Origin: Erwinia persicina NBRC 102418
GTDB taxonomy: Bacteria > Pseudomonadota > Gammaproteobacteria > Enterobacterales > Enterobacteriaceae
Direction of reading: 5' to 3'
DNA length: 64,000 bases
Assembly (NCBI RefSeq): GCF_001571305.1
Contig: NZ_BCTN01000021.1
Span: 1 to 64,000 of the forward strand
Shown one piece after another: positions 9,369 to 18,857 of this stretch (its first letter is position 1; each line of letters opens with the position of its first letter). The translations under genes and the position numbers were made by a program. Below the pieces are notes generated by a model. That model worked only from the letters and a program-made list of their open reading frames with translations. It made no database searches and had not been told where the DNA came from.

Positions 9369-11093
9369 TTAAATTTCCAGGTTAACGCTGAAGCCCGCCG
9401 TGGCGCCTGATGTGTGGAATTGTTCAGGTTTATACAGCGGCACGCCGGCAAACAGGTCGTAACTGAACCGTCGCCACAGCGCCCCGCGCACGCCCACGGC
9501 GCTGCCCGCCAGCTGATGCCCGGACAGATAACGGGTGCCGGGCCCGTCAACGCGGCCGTAGTCCAGCGCGACGTAAAGCTCATGCCCGCGCGACAGCACA
9601 TTCCACGCCATCTCATTGCGCCAGATCAGCCCTTTCTCCCCGGAGAGGATCTGCTCCCCGTCAAAGCCGCGCACGGTGTAGCGCCCGGCAATCGCCAGAC
9701 GTTCCTGAGGGGTCAGCGGGTTTGCGCTCCACTGCCCGCGCAGGCTGGTCACATAGCGCCACGGCTCTTCACCCAGGGTAAACGGCTGGTTCAGGCTGAT
9801 ATCCCCGAGGGCAATGCCGGTACGGGCGCTGCCGCTGTGGGTGTCCTCTTCCGGGGAGCGCAGCGCGCCGAAGGCCCCGGTGCCGCGCCGCCAGTTAATG
9901 CTGGCATCCAGCGTGGCATCGCTGAGGTAGCTGCGCTGGCTGAGTCCCAACTCCCAGCCCGCCGTCCGGCGGTGTTGCTGTTCGATATCAATGCCGTCGA
10001 CGGCGTTAGTCGAGTGCTTGCGCCAGACACGCATATTCAGTGTGGTTTTATGCAGCTGATTGCGGAACAGCAGGCGGGACAGCGTCAGTTGCACGTTATC
10101 GCTCTTCCCGCTGTAACTGAGCACCTCGTTGGCGTTGGCAATGTTCTGGTGATAGGTGTAGTTGTTATAGTTGGCGGCCAGCCCCCAGTAGCCGAACGGC
10201 ACAGAATAATTCAGGGTATGGGAACGGTTGCCAAACGGGCCGTGATCGAAGAGATCTTTGCCGATGTTGGCATAAAACAGGTCGTTCTGGGCAAACGGGG
10301 CGTCCACGGCCAGCGTGGCGGACCCGAGATAGCGGCCGGTGCTTTTGGAACCGCTGTCATCCAGTCCCAGGCTGAGGCGCACCGGGCGTCCCTCTGCCCA
10401 GTTCACCTGCAGATCGCTGGTGCCATCCCGCCCGCCGGGCAGGATACTGATATCGGCCGATGCACTCGGTACGCGGCGAAAGTTTTCCAGCCCCTGTTCA
10501 ATATCGCGCAGATTCAGTACGTCGCCGGGTGAGGCGGGGACGGCATTCCACATGCGGGCACGCCAGGACACCGGCTGGCTGAAACGAACATGGTCAATGC
10601 GCCCCGGCTGGAGCGTCAGCGTCAGCACGCCGGTTGTCAGATCCTGCTCCTGTGCCATTACGCGCGTGGTGACATAACCCGCAGCGAGAATGGCGTTCTG
10701 CACCTTATTAAGAGCCAGCATAATCCCCTGTCCGCCGAGGCAACGGCCTTTTGCCCCGTCTGCCGCCGCCAGCGCCCACTGAAAGCGGGGCGCAAGATCG
10801 CCGTTCAGACGCAGAGTCTGGATCGGGAAACAGGGTTTTTCATTCGCGGGGTAGTCCGGCAGTACCTCACCGGGGCGCGTCAGACGGACATCACTTTCCG
10901 GCGCATTTTGCTGCTGTAACGCTCGTTCCCGCGCCTGTTGTCGAAGCTGCTCCCGGGCATCCAGGCTGGCAGCCTGGCGGGCATCACTGTCGGGCAAAAG
11001 GGCAGCCAGAGTGGGGGAAGAATAAGCCAGCACCGCACCCATAAGGACAGGCACGATTTCCCTGCGCTGAATAAAGCGAAAAGATAAAGTCAT
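9369..11093 (-). CDS. cdiB: CdiB/ShlB-type two-partner secretion transporter
   Basis: Outer-membrane Omp85-superfamily transporter that exports the CdiA-like protein. The 574-residue protein has an N-terminal signal sequence (to about residue 30, ending PTLAA). An alpha-helical Arg/Gln-rich plug segment follows, then POTRA domains (about 85-240, CFPIQTLRLNGD onward) and a C-terminal beta-barrel. The barrel carries the conserved VRGF motif (GRYTVRGFDGEQ), which belongs to the lid-lock loop of this family. Its stop lies 68 bp before the cdiA start on the same strand, the usual cdiB-cdiA order, so the two are probably one transcript. No good Shine-Dalgarno is visible at this ATG, so the start could be slightly different. 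Confidence 0.93.
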   Translation of the reverse strand: MTLSFRFIQRREIVPVLMGAVLAYSSPTLAALLPDSDARQAASLDAREQLRQQARERALQQQNAPESDVRLTRPGEVLPDYPANEKPCFPIQTLRLNGDLAPRFQWALAAADGAKGRCLGGQGIMLALNKVQNAILAAGYVTTRVMAQEQDLTTGVLTLTLQPGRIDHVRFSQPVSWRARMWNAVPASPGDVLNLRDIEQGLENFRRVPSASADISILPGGRDGTSDLQVNWAEGRPVRLSLGLDDSGSKSTGRYLGSATLAVDAPFAQNDLFYANIGKDLFDHGPFGNRSHTLNYSVPFGYWGLAANYNNYTYHQNIANANEVLSYSGKSDNVQLTLSRLLFRNQLHKTTLNMRVWRKHSTNAVDGIDIEQQHRRTAGWELGLSQRSYLSDATLDASINWRRGTGAFGALRSPEEDTHSGSARTGIALGDISLNQPFTLGEEPWRYVTSLRGQWSANPLTPQERLAIAGRYTVRGFDGEQILSGEKGLIWRNEMAWNVLSRGHELYVALDYGRVDGPGTRYLSGHQLAGSAVGVRGALWRRFSYDLFAGVPLYKPEQFHTSGATAGFSVNLEI

Positions 11094-11126
11094 TCTAATG
11101 AAAGTCCGTTTACAGAGAAATTAGAC

Positions 11127-11155
11127 GTTATAATTTTCGGACATTATCCATTCAA
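11127..11155 (-). promoter_or_regulatory. Sigma-70-type promoter candidate for cdiBA
   Basis: On the minus strand a -35 TTGAAT (11155-11150) is followed by exactly 17 bp and a -10 TATAAC (11132-11127). Transcription would start about 30 bp upstream of the cdiB ATG. The hexamers and spacing are seen directly; use in vivo is inferred. Confidence 0.55.
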
Positions 11156-11375
11156 AAAAGGGGATATCAAGCAAAAGTAGCGTGAAATTGCTTTTTTAAT
11201 TATCACCCTCCGCGCTGTGATAAGTTAATTCTGATTATCATTCCGCGTAAGGCTGGATATAAGTTACTCCTTAGAAATTTATACTTACAAACCCGCTTTG
11301 GACAAAATAACGCCCTGGCAGATACGTCTTCGCTCTGCCTGAAGGTTTATTCAGGCCCTCTCTTAATTCAGGGCA

Positions 11376-11402
11376 TAAAAAAAGCCCCGCAGTGCGGGGC
11401 TT
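11376..11402 (-). terminator. Rho-independent terminator of ssb
   Basis: Read on the minus strand, the stem AGCCCCGC / GCGGGGCT with a 3-nt loop is followed by a run of seven T residues. It lies about 30 bp after the ssb stop codon. Confidence 0.9.
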
Positions 11403-11430
11403 ATTCAGCGATATTAATCGCGATCCTTTC

Positions 11431-11985
11431 TTAGAAAGGAATATCGTCATCGAAGTCCATCGGAGGTTCGTTATTTGCCGGTGCACTGTTCTGCTGTGGG
11501 GCCTGCTGCGGACGGGACTGCTGCGCGCCGCCGCTGAACTGGTTGTTGCTGCCGCCCTGTGGCTGCTGTGGCTGACCCCAACCGTTGTTGTTGCCACCGC
11601 TCTGACCGCCGCCCGCTGGTGCGCCGCCGCCCTGAGCACGACCGCCCAGCATCTGCATGGTGCCGCCGACGTTGACAACCACTTCAGTGGTGTACTTCTC
11701 TACGCCTGCCTGATCAGTCCATTTACGGGTCTGCAGTGCGCCTTCAATGTAAACCTGAGAACCTTTACGCAGATATTCGCCCGCCACTTCGGCCAGCTTG
11801 CCGAACAGCACAACACGGTGCCATTCGGTTTTCTCTTTGGTTTCACCGGTCTGCTTGTCACGCCAGCTTTCGGAGGTCGCCAGAGTAATGTTGGCAACGG
11901 CACCGCCATTCGGCATGTAGCGAACTTCCGGGTCCTGACCCAGATTTCCGACTAAAATTACTTTATTTACGCCTCTGCTGGCCAT
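11431..11985 (-). CDS. ssb: Single-stranded DNA-binding protein
   Basis: Essential tetrameric SSB that coats single-stranded DNA in replication, repair and recombination. The 184-residue protein has an N-terminal OB fold ([20 protein letters not shown], about 1-115). A Gly/Gln/Asn-rich disordered linker follows (about 115-172). The acidic tip DFDDDIPF recruits SSB partner proteins. The length is close to that of E. coli SSB (178), the extra residues lying in the linker. Divergent from uvrA, with the SOS box in the shared 251-bp intergenic region, as in E. coli. Confidence 0.98.
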   Translation of the reverse strand: MASRGVNKVILVGNLGQDPEVRYMPNGGAVANITLATSESWRDKQTGETKEKTEWHRVVLFGKLAEVAGEYLRKGSQVYIEGALQTRKWTDQAGVEKYTTEVVVNVGGTMQMLGGRAQGGGAPAGGGQSGGNNNGWGQPQQPQGGSNNQFSGGAQQSRPQQAPQQNSAPANNEPPMDFDDDIPF

Positions 11986-12136
11986 GTTGCTCTCTCCGGT
12001 TAATGTTCGTTCTGTAAGTCTAGGCGCAAAATTCTATCATGGGCTACCCTGAGATCCTACATTTAGGCGCTGCCTCGAAAAACGGGGCTGTTGTTGCAGT
12101 ATGACATCGTTGCGCATGGCATTCTACGGCAAAACA

Positions 12137-12152
12137 CTGGTTATCCATTCAG
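12137..12152. promoter_or_regulatory. LexA (SOS) box of uvrA/ssb
   Basis: CTGGTTATCCATTCAG fits the LexA consensus CTG-N10-CAG and is close to what I recall of the E. coli uvrA box (CTGTATATTCATTCAG). It lies 85 bp upstream of the uvrA start, with a possible -10 (CATAAT, 12165-12170) just downstream. DNA damage should relieve LexA repression of uvrA. Confidence 0.85.
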
Positions 12153-12236
12153 GTTTTTTTGTGCCATAATAATGCGTTTCTTTCTGGCCGTGCCGGGCAG
12201 GCATGGTGAGGTTTTGTGCTAATCCGGGAATTGTGA

Positions 12237-15065
12237 ATGGATAAGATAGAAGTACGGGGTGCCCGCACCCACAATCTGAAAAACATTAACCTGACCATTC
12301 CGCGCGATAAGCTGATTGTCGTCACCGGTCTGTCAGGTTCTGGTAAGTCCTCGCTGGCGTTCGATACGCTTTACGCGGAAGGGCAACGTCGCTATGTAGA
12401 GTCGCTTTCTGCCTATGCGCGCCAGTTCCTCTCACTGATGGAAAAACCGGACGTCGATCATATCGAAGGGCTGTCACCGGCCATTTCGATCGAACAGAAA
12501 TCCACGTCGCATAACCCGCGTTCCACCGTCGGTACCATCACGGAAATTCATGACTATCTGCGCCTGCTGTTTGCCCGCGTGGGCGAGCCGCGCTGCCCGG
12601 ATCATGACGTCACACTGGCTGCCCAGACCGTCAGCCAGATGGTGGATAACGTGCTGGCCCAGCCGGAAGGCCGCCGCCTGATGCTGCTGGCACCGATTGT
12701 GAAAGATCGTAAAGGTGAGCACACCAAAACGCTGGAAAACCTGGCCAGCCAGGGCTATATCCGCGCCCGTATTGACGGGGAAGTGTGTGACCTGTCGGAT
12801 CCCCCGAAGCTGGAACTGCAGAAGAAGCACACCATTGAAGTGGTGGTTGACCGCTTTAAGGTGCGTGAAGACCTGTCGCAGCGTCTGGCAGAGTCGTTTG
12901 AAACCGCCCTTGAGCTGTCCGGCGGCAGCGCGGTGGTGGCCGATATGGACGACACCAGCGCCGAAGAGCTGCTGTTCTCCGCTAACTTCGCCTGCCCCAT
13001 CTGTGGCTACAGCATGAACGAGCTGGAACCGCGGCTGTTCTCCTTCAACAACCCGGCCGGGGCCTGTCCAACCTGTGATGGTCTGGGCGTGCAGCAGTAT
13101 TTTGACCCGGATCGCGTGGTACAAAACCCGGATCTGTCACTGGCGGGGGGTGCCATCCGCGGCTGGGACCGCCGTAACTTCTACTACTTCCAGATGCTGC
13201 GCTCGCTGGCGGAGCACCTGAAATTTGATATCGAAGCGCCGTTCAGTTCCCTGCCGGATGAGAGCCGCAAGGTGATCCTCTACGGGTCAGGCAAAGAGAA
13301 TATCGAATTTAAATACGTCAACGACCGGGGCGATACCTCCGTGCGCCGTCACCCGTTTGAGGGCGTGCTGCACAATATGGAACGCCGCTATAAAGAGACG
13401 GAATCGTCTGCCGTGCGTGAGGAGCTGGCGAAATATATCAGCAACCGCTCCTGCACCAGCTGCGGCGGCACGCGCCTGCGTCGCGAAGCACGCCACGTCT
13501 TTGTGGAAAACACCACGCTGCCAAGCATCTCTGATATGAGCATTGGCCATGCGATGGAATTCTTCCAGAACATGAAACTCAGCGGCCAGCGTGCGCAAAT
13601 CGCAGAAAAAGTGCTGAAAGAGATTGGCGATCGCCTGAAGTTCCTCGTCAACGTTGGCCTGAACTACCTGTCGATGTCCCGCTCCGCCGAGACGCTTTCC
13701 GGCGGGGAAGCCCAGCGTATTCGTCTGGCCAGCCAGATCGGTGCCGGTCTGGTCGGTGTGATGTACGTACTGGATGAGCCATCCATTGGCCTGCACCAGC
13801 GCGATAACGAGCGCCTGCTAGAAACGCTGGTGCATCTGCGCAATCTCGGCAACACGGTGATTGTGGTCGAGCACGACGAAGATGCCATTCGCGCCGCCGA
13901 CCATGTGATCGATATCGGCCCGGGTGCCGGGGTGCACGGCGGTCAGGTTGTCGCCGAAGGCACCGTCGATGACATTATGGCAGTCGCGGACTCGCTGACC
14001 GGGCAGTACCTCAGCGGTAAACGCGGCATCGCCATCCCGGAGCAGCGCGTCAAAGGCGACCCGGCGAAAGTGCTGAAGCTGACGGGGGCCAGCGGTAACA
14101 ATCTCAAGGATGTCACCCTGACGCTGCCCGTCGGGTTGTTTACCTGCGTGACCGGGGTCTCCGGCTCCGGGAAATCGACGCTGATCAACGATACGCTGTT
14201 CCCGATTGCCCAGCGCCAGTTAAACGGTGCAACCATTGCCGAAGCCTCACCGTACCGTGATATCACCGGTATGGAGCACTTCGACAAGGTGATCGATATT
14301 GACCAGAGCCCCATTGGCCGCACGCCGCGCTCTAACCCGGCGACCTACACCGGGATCTTTACGCCGGTCCGTGAACTGTTCGCCGGGGTGCCGGAGTCTC
14401 GTACCCGTGGCTACACGCCGGGCCGTTTCAGCTTTAACGTGCGCGGCGGGCGTTGCGAAGCCTGCCAGGGCGACGGGGTGATCAAGGTTGAGATGCACTT
14501 CCTGCCGGATATCTATGTGCCGTGCGACCAGTGCAAAGGCAAACGCTATAACCGCGAAACGCTGGAAGTGAAGTACAAGGGCAAGAGCATCCACGAAGTG
14601 CTGGAGATGACCATTGAAGAAGCCCGAGAGTTCTTCGATGCCGTGCCGGCGCTGGCGCGTAAGCTGCAAACCTTGATGGATGTTGGCCTGTCCTACATCC
14701 GGCTCGGTCAGTCTGCCACCACGCTTTCCGGCGGCGAAGCGCAGCGCGTGAAGCTGGCGCGTGAGCTGTCGAAGCGCGGGACGGGCCAGACGCTGTATAT
14801 TCTGGATGAACCGACCACCGGCCTGCACTTTGCCGATATCGAACAGCTGCTGGCCGTACTGCACCAGCTGCGCGACCAGGGCAACACCATCGTGGTGATT
14901 GAGCACAACCTTGACGTGATCAAAACCGCTGACTGGATCGTTGACCTGGGGCCAGAGGGCGGCAGCGGCGGCGGCGAAATCCTGGTGTCCGGCACGCCGG
15001 AAACCGTGGCAGAGTGCGAACGATCGCACACCGCCCGCTTCCTCAAGCCGCTGTTACAGGGCTAA
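12237..15065 (+). CDS. uvrA: UvrA, excinuclease ABC subunit A
   Basis: DNA damage-recognition ATPase of nucleotide excision repair; a dimer that loads UvrB on lesions. The 942-residue protein (E. coli 940) contains two ABC ATPase modules. Walker A motifs are GLSGSGKSS (near residue 32) and GVSGSGKST (near 640). The two signature motifs LSGGEAQR are near residues 488 and 830. Zinc-finger cysteines are seen in CPICGYSM...CPTCDGLG and CEACQGDG...[11 protein letters not shown] at 12237 gives the standard N-terminus [17 protein letters not shown] controlled through the upstream LexA box. Confidence 0.98.
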   Translation: MDKIEVRGARTHNLKNINLTIPRDKLIVVTGLSGSGKSSLAFDTLYAEGQRRYVESLSAYARQFLSLMEKPDVDHIEGLSPAISIEQKSTSHNPRSTVGTITEIHDYLRLLFARVGEPRCPDHDVTLAAQTVSQMVDNVLAQPEGRRLMLLAPIVKDRKGEHTKTLENLASQGYIRARIDGEVCDLSDPPKLELQKKHTIEVVVDRFKVREDLSQRLAESFETALELSGGSAVVADMDDTSAEELLFSANFACPICGYSMNELEPRLFSFNNPAGACPTCDGLGVQQYFDPDRVVQNPDLSLAGGAIRGWDRRNFYYFQMLRSLAEHLKFDIEAPFSSLPDESRKVILYGSGKENIEFKYVNDRGDTSVRRHPFEGVLHNMERRYKETESSAVREELAKYISNRSCTSCGGTRLRREARHVFVENTTLPSISDMSIGHAMEFFQNMKLSGQRAQIAEKVLKEIGDRLKFLVNVGLNYLSMSRSAETLSGGEAQRIRLASQIGAGLVGVMYVLDEPSIGLHQRDNERLLETLVHLRNLGNTVIVVEHDEDAIRAADHVIDIGPGAGVHGGQVVAEGTVDDIMAVADSLTGQYLSGKRGIAIPEQRVKGDPAKVLKLTGASGNNLKDVTLTLPVGLFTCVTGVSGSGKSTLINDTLFPIAQRQLNGATIAEASPYRDITGMEHFDKVIDIDQSPIGRTPRSNPATYTGIFTPVRELFAGVPESRTRGYTPGRFSFNVRGGRCEACQGDGVIKVEMHFLPDIYVPCDQCKGKRYNRETLEVKYKGKSIHEVLEMTIEEAREFFDAVPALARKLQTLMDVGLSYIRLGQSATTLSGGEAQRVKLARELSKRGTGQTLYILDEPTTGLHFADIEQLLAVLHQLRDQGNTIVVIEHNLDVIKTADWIVDLGPEGGSGGGEILVSGTPETVAECERSHTARFLKPLLQG

Positions 15066-15070
15066 ATCAG

Positions 15071-15102
15071 ACGGGCCGGTTCCTCACCGGCCCGTTTTTT
15101 TC
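15071..15102 (+). terminator. Rho-independent terminator of uvrA
   Basis: Stem ACGGGCCGG / CCGGCCCGT with a short loop and a T7 run, starting 5 bp after the uvrA stop. Confidence 0.92.
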
Positions 15103-15154
15103 TGCCATAGCTTTTCCCGCTATTTACTGCACTTTTGTTACCATCTCCACAAAA

Positions 15155-15174
15155 TCTTGCAGAATCAGGCAAGA
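15155..15174. promoter_or_regulatory. Inverted repeat upstream of the YahK-like gene
   Basis: TCTTGC-N8-GCAAGA forms a perfect 6-bp inverted repeat about 145 bp upstream of the reductase start, in a region otherwise without a gene. It looks like a dimeric regulator site; the regulator is not identified. Confidence 0.35.
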
Positions 15175-15317
15175 CTTAGCGAGTTTTGGACATACCCCCC
15201 ACCCCATTATCTGACTATGCTTAACCTTCATCATTTTGCGGATACGGCGAGGCATTTCCACGGCCGGCTCCCACCCTCACGGCCACTGCGCCACATCATC
15301 AATAACTGGAGAATCCA

Positions 15318-16370
15318 ATGAATATTACGCATGCTTATGCAGCCCAGGACGCGAAATCGAAGCTGGCTCCGTTTGAATACCAGCCACGCGAACTGCGTGA
15401 ACATGATGTGCAGATTGAAGTGATGTACTGCGGCGTTTGTCACTCTGACCTGCACCAGGCGCGCAATGAATGGCGCAACACCATCTTCCCGGTGGTGCCT
15501 GGCCACGAGATTGTTGGCCGCGTGACGGCCGTCGGCGCACACGGGCACAAATACAAAGTGGGCGATCTGGTCGGTGTAGGCTGCATGGTCGACTCCTGTC
15601 GTACCTGTGACAGCTGCAAAGAAGATCTGGAACAGTATTGCGAAGAAGGCTTTGTCGGCACCTATAACGGTCAGGATCGTATCAGCGGCGACATCACCTT
15701 TGGCGGTTACGCCACGCAGGTGGTCGTGCATGAAGACTTCGTGCTGCGCGTTCCGGAAAACCTGGACCCGGCCGGTGCTGCTCCGCTGCTGTGCGCCGGT
15801 ATCACCACCTTCTCTCCACTGCACCACTGGGGCGTCGGCCCGGGTAAAAAGGTCGGTATCGTCGGTCTGGGTGGCCTTGGCCACATGGGCGTTAAGATTG
15901 CCCATGCGATGGGCGCGCACGTTGTCCTGTTCACCACCTCACCGTCAAAAATTGAAGACGGGAAGCGTCTGGGTGCAGATGAAGTGGTGATTTCGAAGGA
16001 TGCTGACCAGATGGCGCAACACGCCAACAGCTTCGACTTCATTCTTAATACCGTTGCTGCACAGCATGACCTGAACCCGTTTATCACGCTACTGCGCCGT
16101 GATGGCACCATGACGCTGGTCGGTGCGCCAGAACATGACCATCCATCACCGCAGGTGTTTAACCTGATCTTTAAGCGTCGCAGCATTGCCGGTTCACTGA
16201 TTGGCGGCATTAAAGAAACCCAGGAGATGCTGGATTTCTGCGGCAAGCACAACATCGTCTCGGATATTGAGATGATCAATATCAACGAGATCAACGAAGC
16301 CTACGAACGTATGCTGAAAAGCGATGTGAAATACCGCTTTGTCATTGATATCGATACGCTGCGCGCGTAA
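15318..16370 (+). CDS. Zinc-dependent NADPH aldehyde reductase / alcohol dehydrogenase, YahK-like
   Basis: Medium-chain alcohol dehydrogenase of the cinnamyl-alcohol/YahK type that reduces aldehydes with NADPH. The 350 residues include catalytic-zinc ligands CGVCHSDLH (Cys near 41) and GHEIVG (His near 63). Structural-zinc cysteines lie in SCRTCDSCKEDLEQYC, and the Rossmann glycines are GLGGLGHMG (near residue 182). The C-terminus EAYERMLKSDVKYRFVID is typical of YahK. SD GGAG lies 8 bp before the ATG (AACTGGAGAATCCAATG). It is a single gene between uvrA and the catabolic cassette, a position where E. coli has none. The physiological substrate is not deducible. Confidence 0.9.
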   Translation: MNITHAYAAQDAKSKLAPFEYQPRELREHDVQIEVMYCGVCHSDLHQARNEWRNTIFPVVPGHEIVGRVTAVGAHGHKYKVGDLVGVGCMVDSCRTCDSCKEDLEQYCEEGFVGTYNGQDRISGDITFGGYATQVVVHEDFVLRVPENLDPAGAAPLLCAGITTFSPLHHWGVGPGKKVGIVGLGGLGHMGVKIAHAMGAHVVLFTTSPSKIEDGKRLGADEVVISKDADQMAQHANSFDFILNTVAAQHDLNPFITLLRRDGTMTLVGAPEHDHPSPQVFNLIFKRRSIAGSLIGGIKETQEMLDFCGKHNIVSDIEMININEINEAYERMLKSDVKYRFVIDIDTLRA

Positions 16371-16383
16371 CGGTGACGATCAC

Positions 16384-16410
16384 GGGCGGACCGGGAAAGC
16401 AGGTCCGCCC
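16384..16410. terminator. Perfect 9-bp stem hairpin between convergent yahK-like and tenA-like genes
   Basis: GGGCGGACC and GGTCCGCCC enclose a 9-nt loop GGGAAAGCA. There is no T run, so it is a weak intrinsic terminator, or a transcript-end stabiliser. It resembles hairpins after dnaB, yjbH and pgi (see findings). Confidence 0.55.
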
Positions 16411-16459
16411 CTGCTGCCACGGGGAGGCCCTTTATTCCGGCCGGCCCCGTCATCCCCCT

Positions 16460-17107
16460 TCACCCGGGGTACGCCGCCGTGTGAAAATCGATCTCCCACT
16501 GCAGCACTCTGCCGTAAAGCGCCGAAAGCGCCTGCTTTTCTGCCTCACTCAACGCATCTGCACAGCGGTCCAGCTCCTCTTTCAGCCAGCATGCCTGCTG
16601 GTAAAAGGCCTCTCCGGCATGCATCGATACCCAGCATCGCACGTCGTCATCCTGCAGCGTCTGTTCATTCACCCGGTGACACCAGTGGTAATACATCCAT
16701 TCCGCGCCAAACATCAGGGTAATAATTTCCGCATAGCTGCCCTCCTGCGCCGCCTGTCGCATCCCGTCGTCAAAGCGGCGAACCCCGGGCAGATCGCCCG
16801 GATAGTCGGCAGGATTGATCTGCCGCCGGGCCAGCACAGCGTCAAACCAGGCGATCTGGGTATCTACCAGCGCATTGAGGACGCCGATCAGCCAGCGCTG
16901 TGAGCGAATATCCGGCGCTTTACTGACACCCAGGGCAAAGATAGCGATCGCCGTGGCGACAAATTGCCCCTCAAACACCAGGTAACGATTAAACACCGCC
17001 GCCGGCAGCTGTTGCCGCTCAATATCCGTGACGAAAGGATGCTGCTGCATGGCCTGCCACGCGGGCTGGTGCTCGCGCAGCAGACGTTCGCTGAATGCCT
17101 CTGTCAT
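16460..17107 (-). CDS. TenA/Thi-4 family protein (TenA-like hydrolase, Cys-less)
   Basis: The 215-residue, mostly helical protein matches the TENA/THI-4/PqqC fold: HPFVTDIERQQLP near residue 24, the central helix YAEIITLMFGAEWMYYHW and the terminal VLQWEIDFHTAAY. Family members hydrolyse aminopyrimidines in thiamin salvage. Compared with Bacillus TenA, the catalytic Cys position reads Ala-Glu (GAEWMYY instead of PCYWLYY) and the conserved Asp of QDSYY is Glu (FEGQF). The C-terminal Glu is kept. It is therefore a TenA_E-like or divergent member, and its reaction is uncertain. Its ATG overlaps the btpA stop (ATGA), so it is translationally coupled to btpA. Part of the inserted catabolic cassette. 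Confidence 0.75.
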   Translation of the reverse strand: MTEAFSERLLREHQPAWQAMQQHPFVTDIERQQLPAAVFNRYLVFEGQFVATAIAIFALGVSKAPDIRSQRWLIGVLNALVDTQIAWFDAVLARRQINPADYPGDLPGVRRFDDGMRQAAQEGSYAEIITLMFGAEWMYYHWCHRVNEQTLQDDDVRCWVSMHAGEAFYQQACWLKEELDRCADALSEAEKQALSALYGRVLQWEIDFHTAAYPG

Positions 17108-17949
17108 GCCTCCTCCAGCACCGCCTGTGCGACGGACATAAAGTGTTTTACCCGCGCCAGCTCTACGTCATTCCACCACACGCCGTCTGATTTCAGCGCG
17201 CTGGCCACGATCACGCCCTGGGTACGGCTGAGGATCTGGCACACGTTAGCCGGCGTAACCCCGGACCCGACTAACAGCGGCAGCTCAGTTGCCGCACGGA
17301 TCTCATCAATTTCGCCCAGCGTCGCGCTGTCACCGGTGCGCTGCCCGGTGGCAATCACCGCATCGGCTTCGAAAAAATCGACATCGCGGGTTAATTCCTG
17401 GATTGAGCGGTCGGCAACAATCGCATGGCTGCCGTGCTTCACATGGCTGTCGGCAAACACGCGGATATGTTCCGCACGCAGCTGGCTGCGGTAGCGAAGG
17501 GCTTTGGCTGCCGCACCTTCAATAAACCCTTCGTTGGCAATGTAGGCATTCGCCCACTGGTTGACGCGCACAAAGTCCGCGCCGCCTGCCAGCGCCGTTG
17601 CCAGCGCGGGGATTGCGGCATTCGCCAGCACGTTAATGCCCAGCGGCACGCCAAAACGCTCACGGACTTTTTCGGTGATCACCGCCATCAGAGCAGAGGT
17701 TTCCGGGCCGATATCGTCAGGTTTAGAAAAAGGAATATCGCCATGATTTTCAATAATCAGGCCATGAACGCCGCCATTAATATAATTTTCCGCATCACGT
17801 AAGGCGCGCTCAATAATATCCTTCACTGATTTACCACGATATTTTGGTGACCCCGGAAAGGGATCGCAGTGAATAACGCCTATCACGGCTTTCTTACGTG
17901 AAAAAATAGCTTGTATTGCGTCAGTTTTTTCTGCTGAGATAGAAACCAT
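17104..17949 (-). CDS. BtpA/SgcQ family TIM-barrel protein
   Basis: Member of the BtpA family (predicted TIM-barrel enzymes; E. coli relative SgcQ). Recognised from AVIGVIHCDPFPGSPKYRG near the N-terminus, GGVHGLIIENHGDIPF, GINVLANAAIPALATA and LLVGSGVTPANV near the C-terminus. No reaction is firmly established for the family, but it recurs with sugar transport and kinase genes. The second of two nearby ATGs was chosen: AAAGGATGAAG gives a Shine-Dalgarno with proper spacing, whereas it would touch the first ATG (17958). Only about 26 bp separate this start from that of the divergent kinase gene. Confidence 0.82.
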   Translation of the reverse strand: MVSISAEKTDAIQAIFSRKKAVIGVIHCDPFPGSPKYRGKSVKDIIERALRDAENYINGGVHGLIIENHGDIPFSKPDDIGPETSALMAVITEKVRERFGVPLGINVLANAAIPALATALAGGADFVRVNQWANAYIANEGFIEGAAAKALRYRSQLRAEHIRVFADSHVKHGSHAIVADRSIQELTRDVDFFEADAVIATGQRTGDSATLGEIDEIRAATELPLLVGSGVTPANVCQILSRTQGVIVASALKSDGVWWNDVELARVKHFMSVAQAVLEEA

Positions 17950-17975
17950 CTTCTTCATCCTTTTAAGGAAACACG

Positions 17976-18857
17976 ATGCGTGTTTATGTGGCTGGTAATA
18001 TTACCGTCGATGAAACCTGGTCCATTGCGGATATTCCGCAAAAGGGATCATCGATTCATGGAAATAAAGTGTCGCAGGATATCGGCGGAAAAGGCGCGAA
18101 TCAGGCGATCATATTGTCCCGCTGCGGTATCGACACGCGATTAATTGCCGCCACAGGAAATGACAGCAACGGATCGTGGATACGCGAGCAGATCATCAAA
18201 GAATCCCTGACGCTGTTACCCTCTCAACCTGTTTATCGCCATAGCGACACCTCAATTATTCTCAATAGTGCTGACGGCGATAATGCCATTATGACCACCA
18301 CCGCCGCTGCCGATGCTTTTCACCTGGAAGCTATCGAGCCGTTGCTGGCCGATGCCCGCGCCGGGGATATCCTGCTGCAACAGGGGAATTTTTCTCTGGA
18401 GAAAACCCGTGCCCTGTTCCGGCTGGCGAAAGCGCGTGGTTTAACCACCGTATTTAACCCTTCACCGGTCAACCCGGATTTTGCTCAACTGTGGCCGCTG
18501 GTTGATATCGCCGTCGTCAACGAATCGGAAGCCGGACAGCTACAGCCACAGGGCATTGCCACGCTGGTGATCACGCAGGGGGCTGCCGGTGCCTGGCTGA
18601 TCCGCCAGGGTCAGCGCCAGTTCTGCCCGGCGACCGGCGCCAGCGTGCTGGATACGACCGGGGCGGGCGACACCTTCCTGGCGGTGATGCTGGCTTCCGC
18701 CCTGCTGCGCGGCGTGGCGCCCGATGCGTTAGCCCTGACTCACGCCAGTCAGGCTGCCGCCATAACGGTCAGCCGCAGGGGCACGCTTTCTGCTTTCCCC
18801 CGGAGCGCTGAACTCGCCGCGCTGTTAGGGACACGCGGCGAGTCAGTCATCATTTAA
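17976..18857 (+). CDS. PfkB/ribokinase-family carbohydrate or nucleoside kinase
   Basis: The 293-residue protein carries the ribokinase family signatures: GGKGANQAI near residue 38, NPSP near 164, NESE near 185 and DTTGAGDTF near 227, with the catalytic Asp in GAGD. It should phosphorylate a hydroxyl of an imported sugar, nucleoside or related compound with ATP. SD AAGGA lies 6 bp before the ATG. The gene is divergent from btpA and overlaps the substrate-binding protein gene by 8 bp tail to tail. The GGKGANQ motif is nearer to ribokinase than to ThiD. Substrate unknown. Confidence 0.9.
   Translation: MRVYVAGNITVDETWSIADIPQKGSSIHGNKVSQDIGGKGANQAIILSRCGIDTRLIAATGNDSNGSWIREQIIKESLTLLPSQPVYRHSDTSIILNSADGDNAIMTTTAAADAFHLEAIEPLLADARAGDILLQQGNFSLEKTRALFRLAKARGLTTVFNPSPVNPDFAQLWPLVDIAVVNESEAGQLQPQGIATLVITQGAAGAWLIRQGQRQFCPATGASVLDTTGAGDTFLAVMLASALLRGVAPDALALTHASQAAAITVSRRGTLSAFPRSAELAALLGTRGESVII

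Larger units (their letters stand above)
11094..11430. other. cdiB upstream region (337 bp), AT-rich, no gene seen
   Basis: No coding sequence is apparent. It holds the ssb terminator at its right end, a good promoter for cdiB near its left end, and an inverted repeat TGATAA-N11-TTATCA at 11218-11240 whose right part (GATTATCATT) resembles half of a Fur box. The region is clearly more AT-rich than the flanking genes, as is common for regulated exoprotein promoters. Confidence 0.6.

Noticed and set aside
9414-10532. 372-codon plus-strand frame opposite cdiB
   Set aside because: Antisense to a complete, well-recognised Omp85-type transporter gene.
11218-11240. Fur box upstream of cdiB
   Set aside because: Only one half (GATTATCATT) resembles a Fur site; the spacing of the repeat does not fit.
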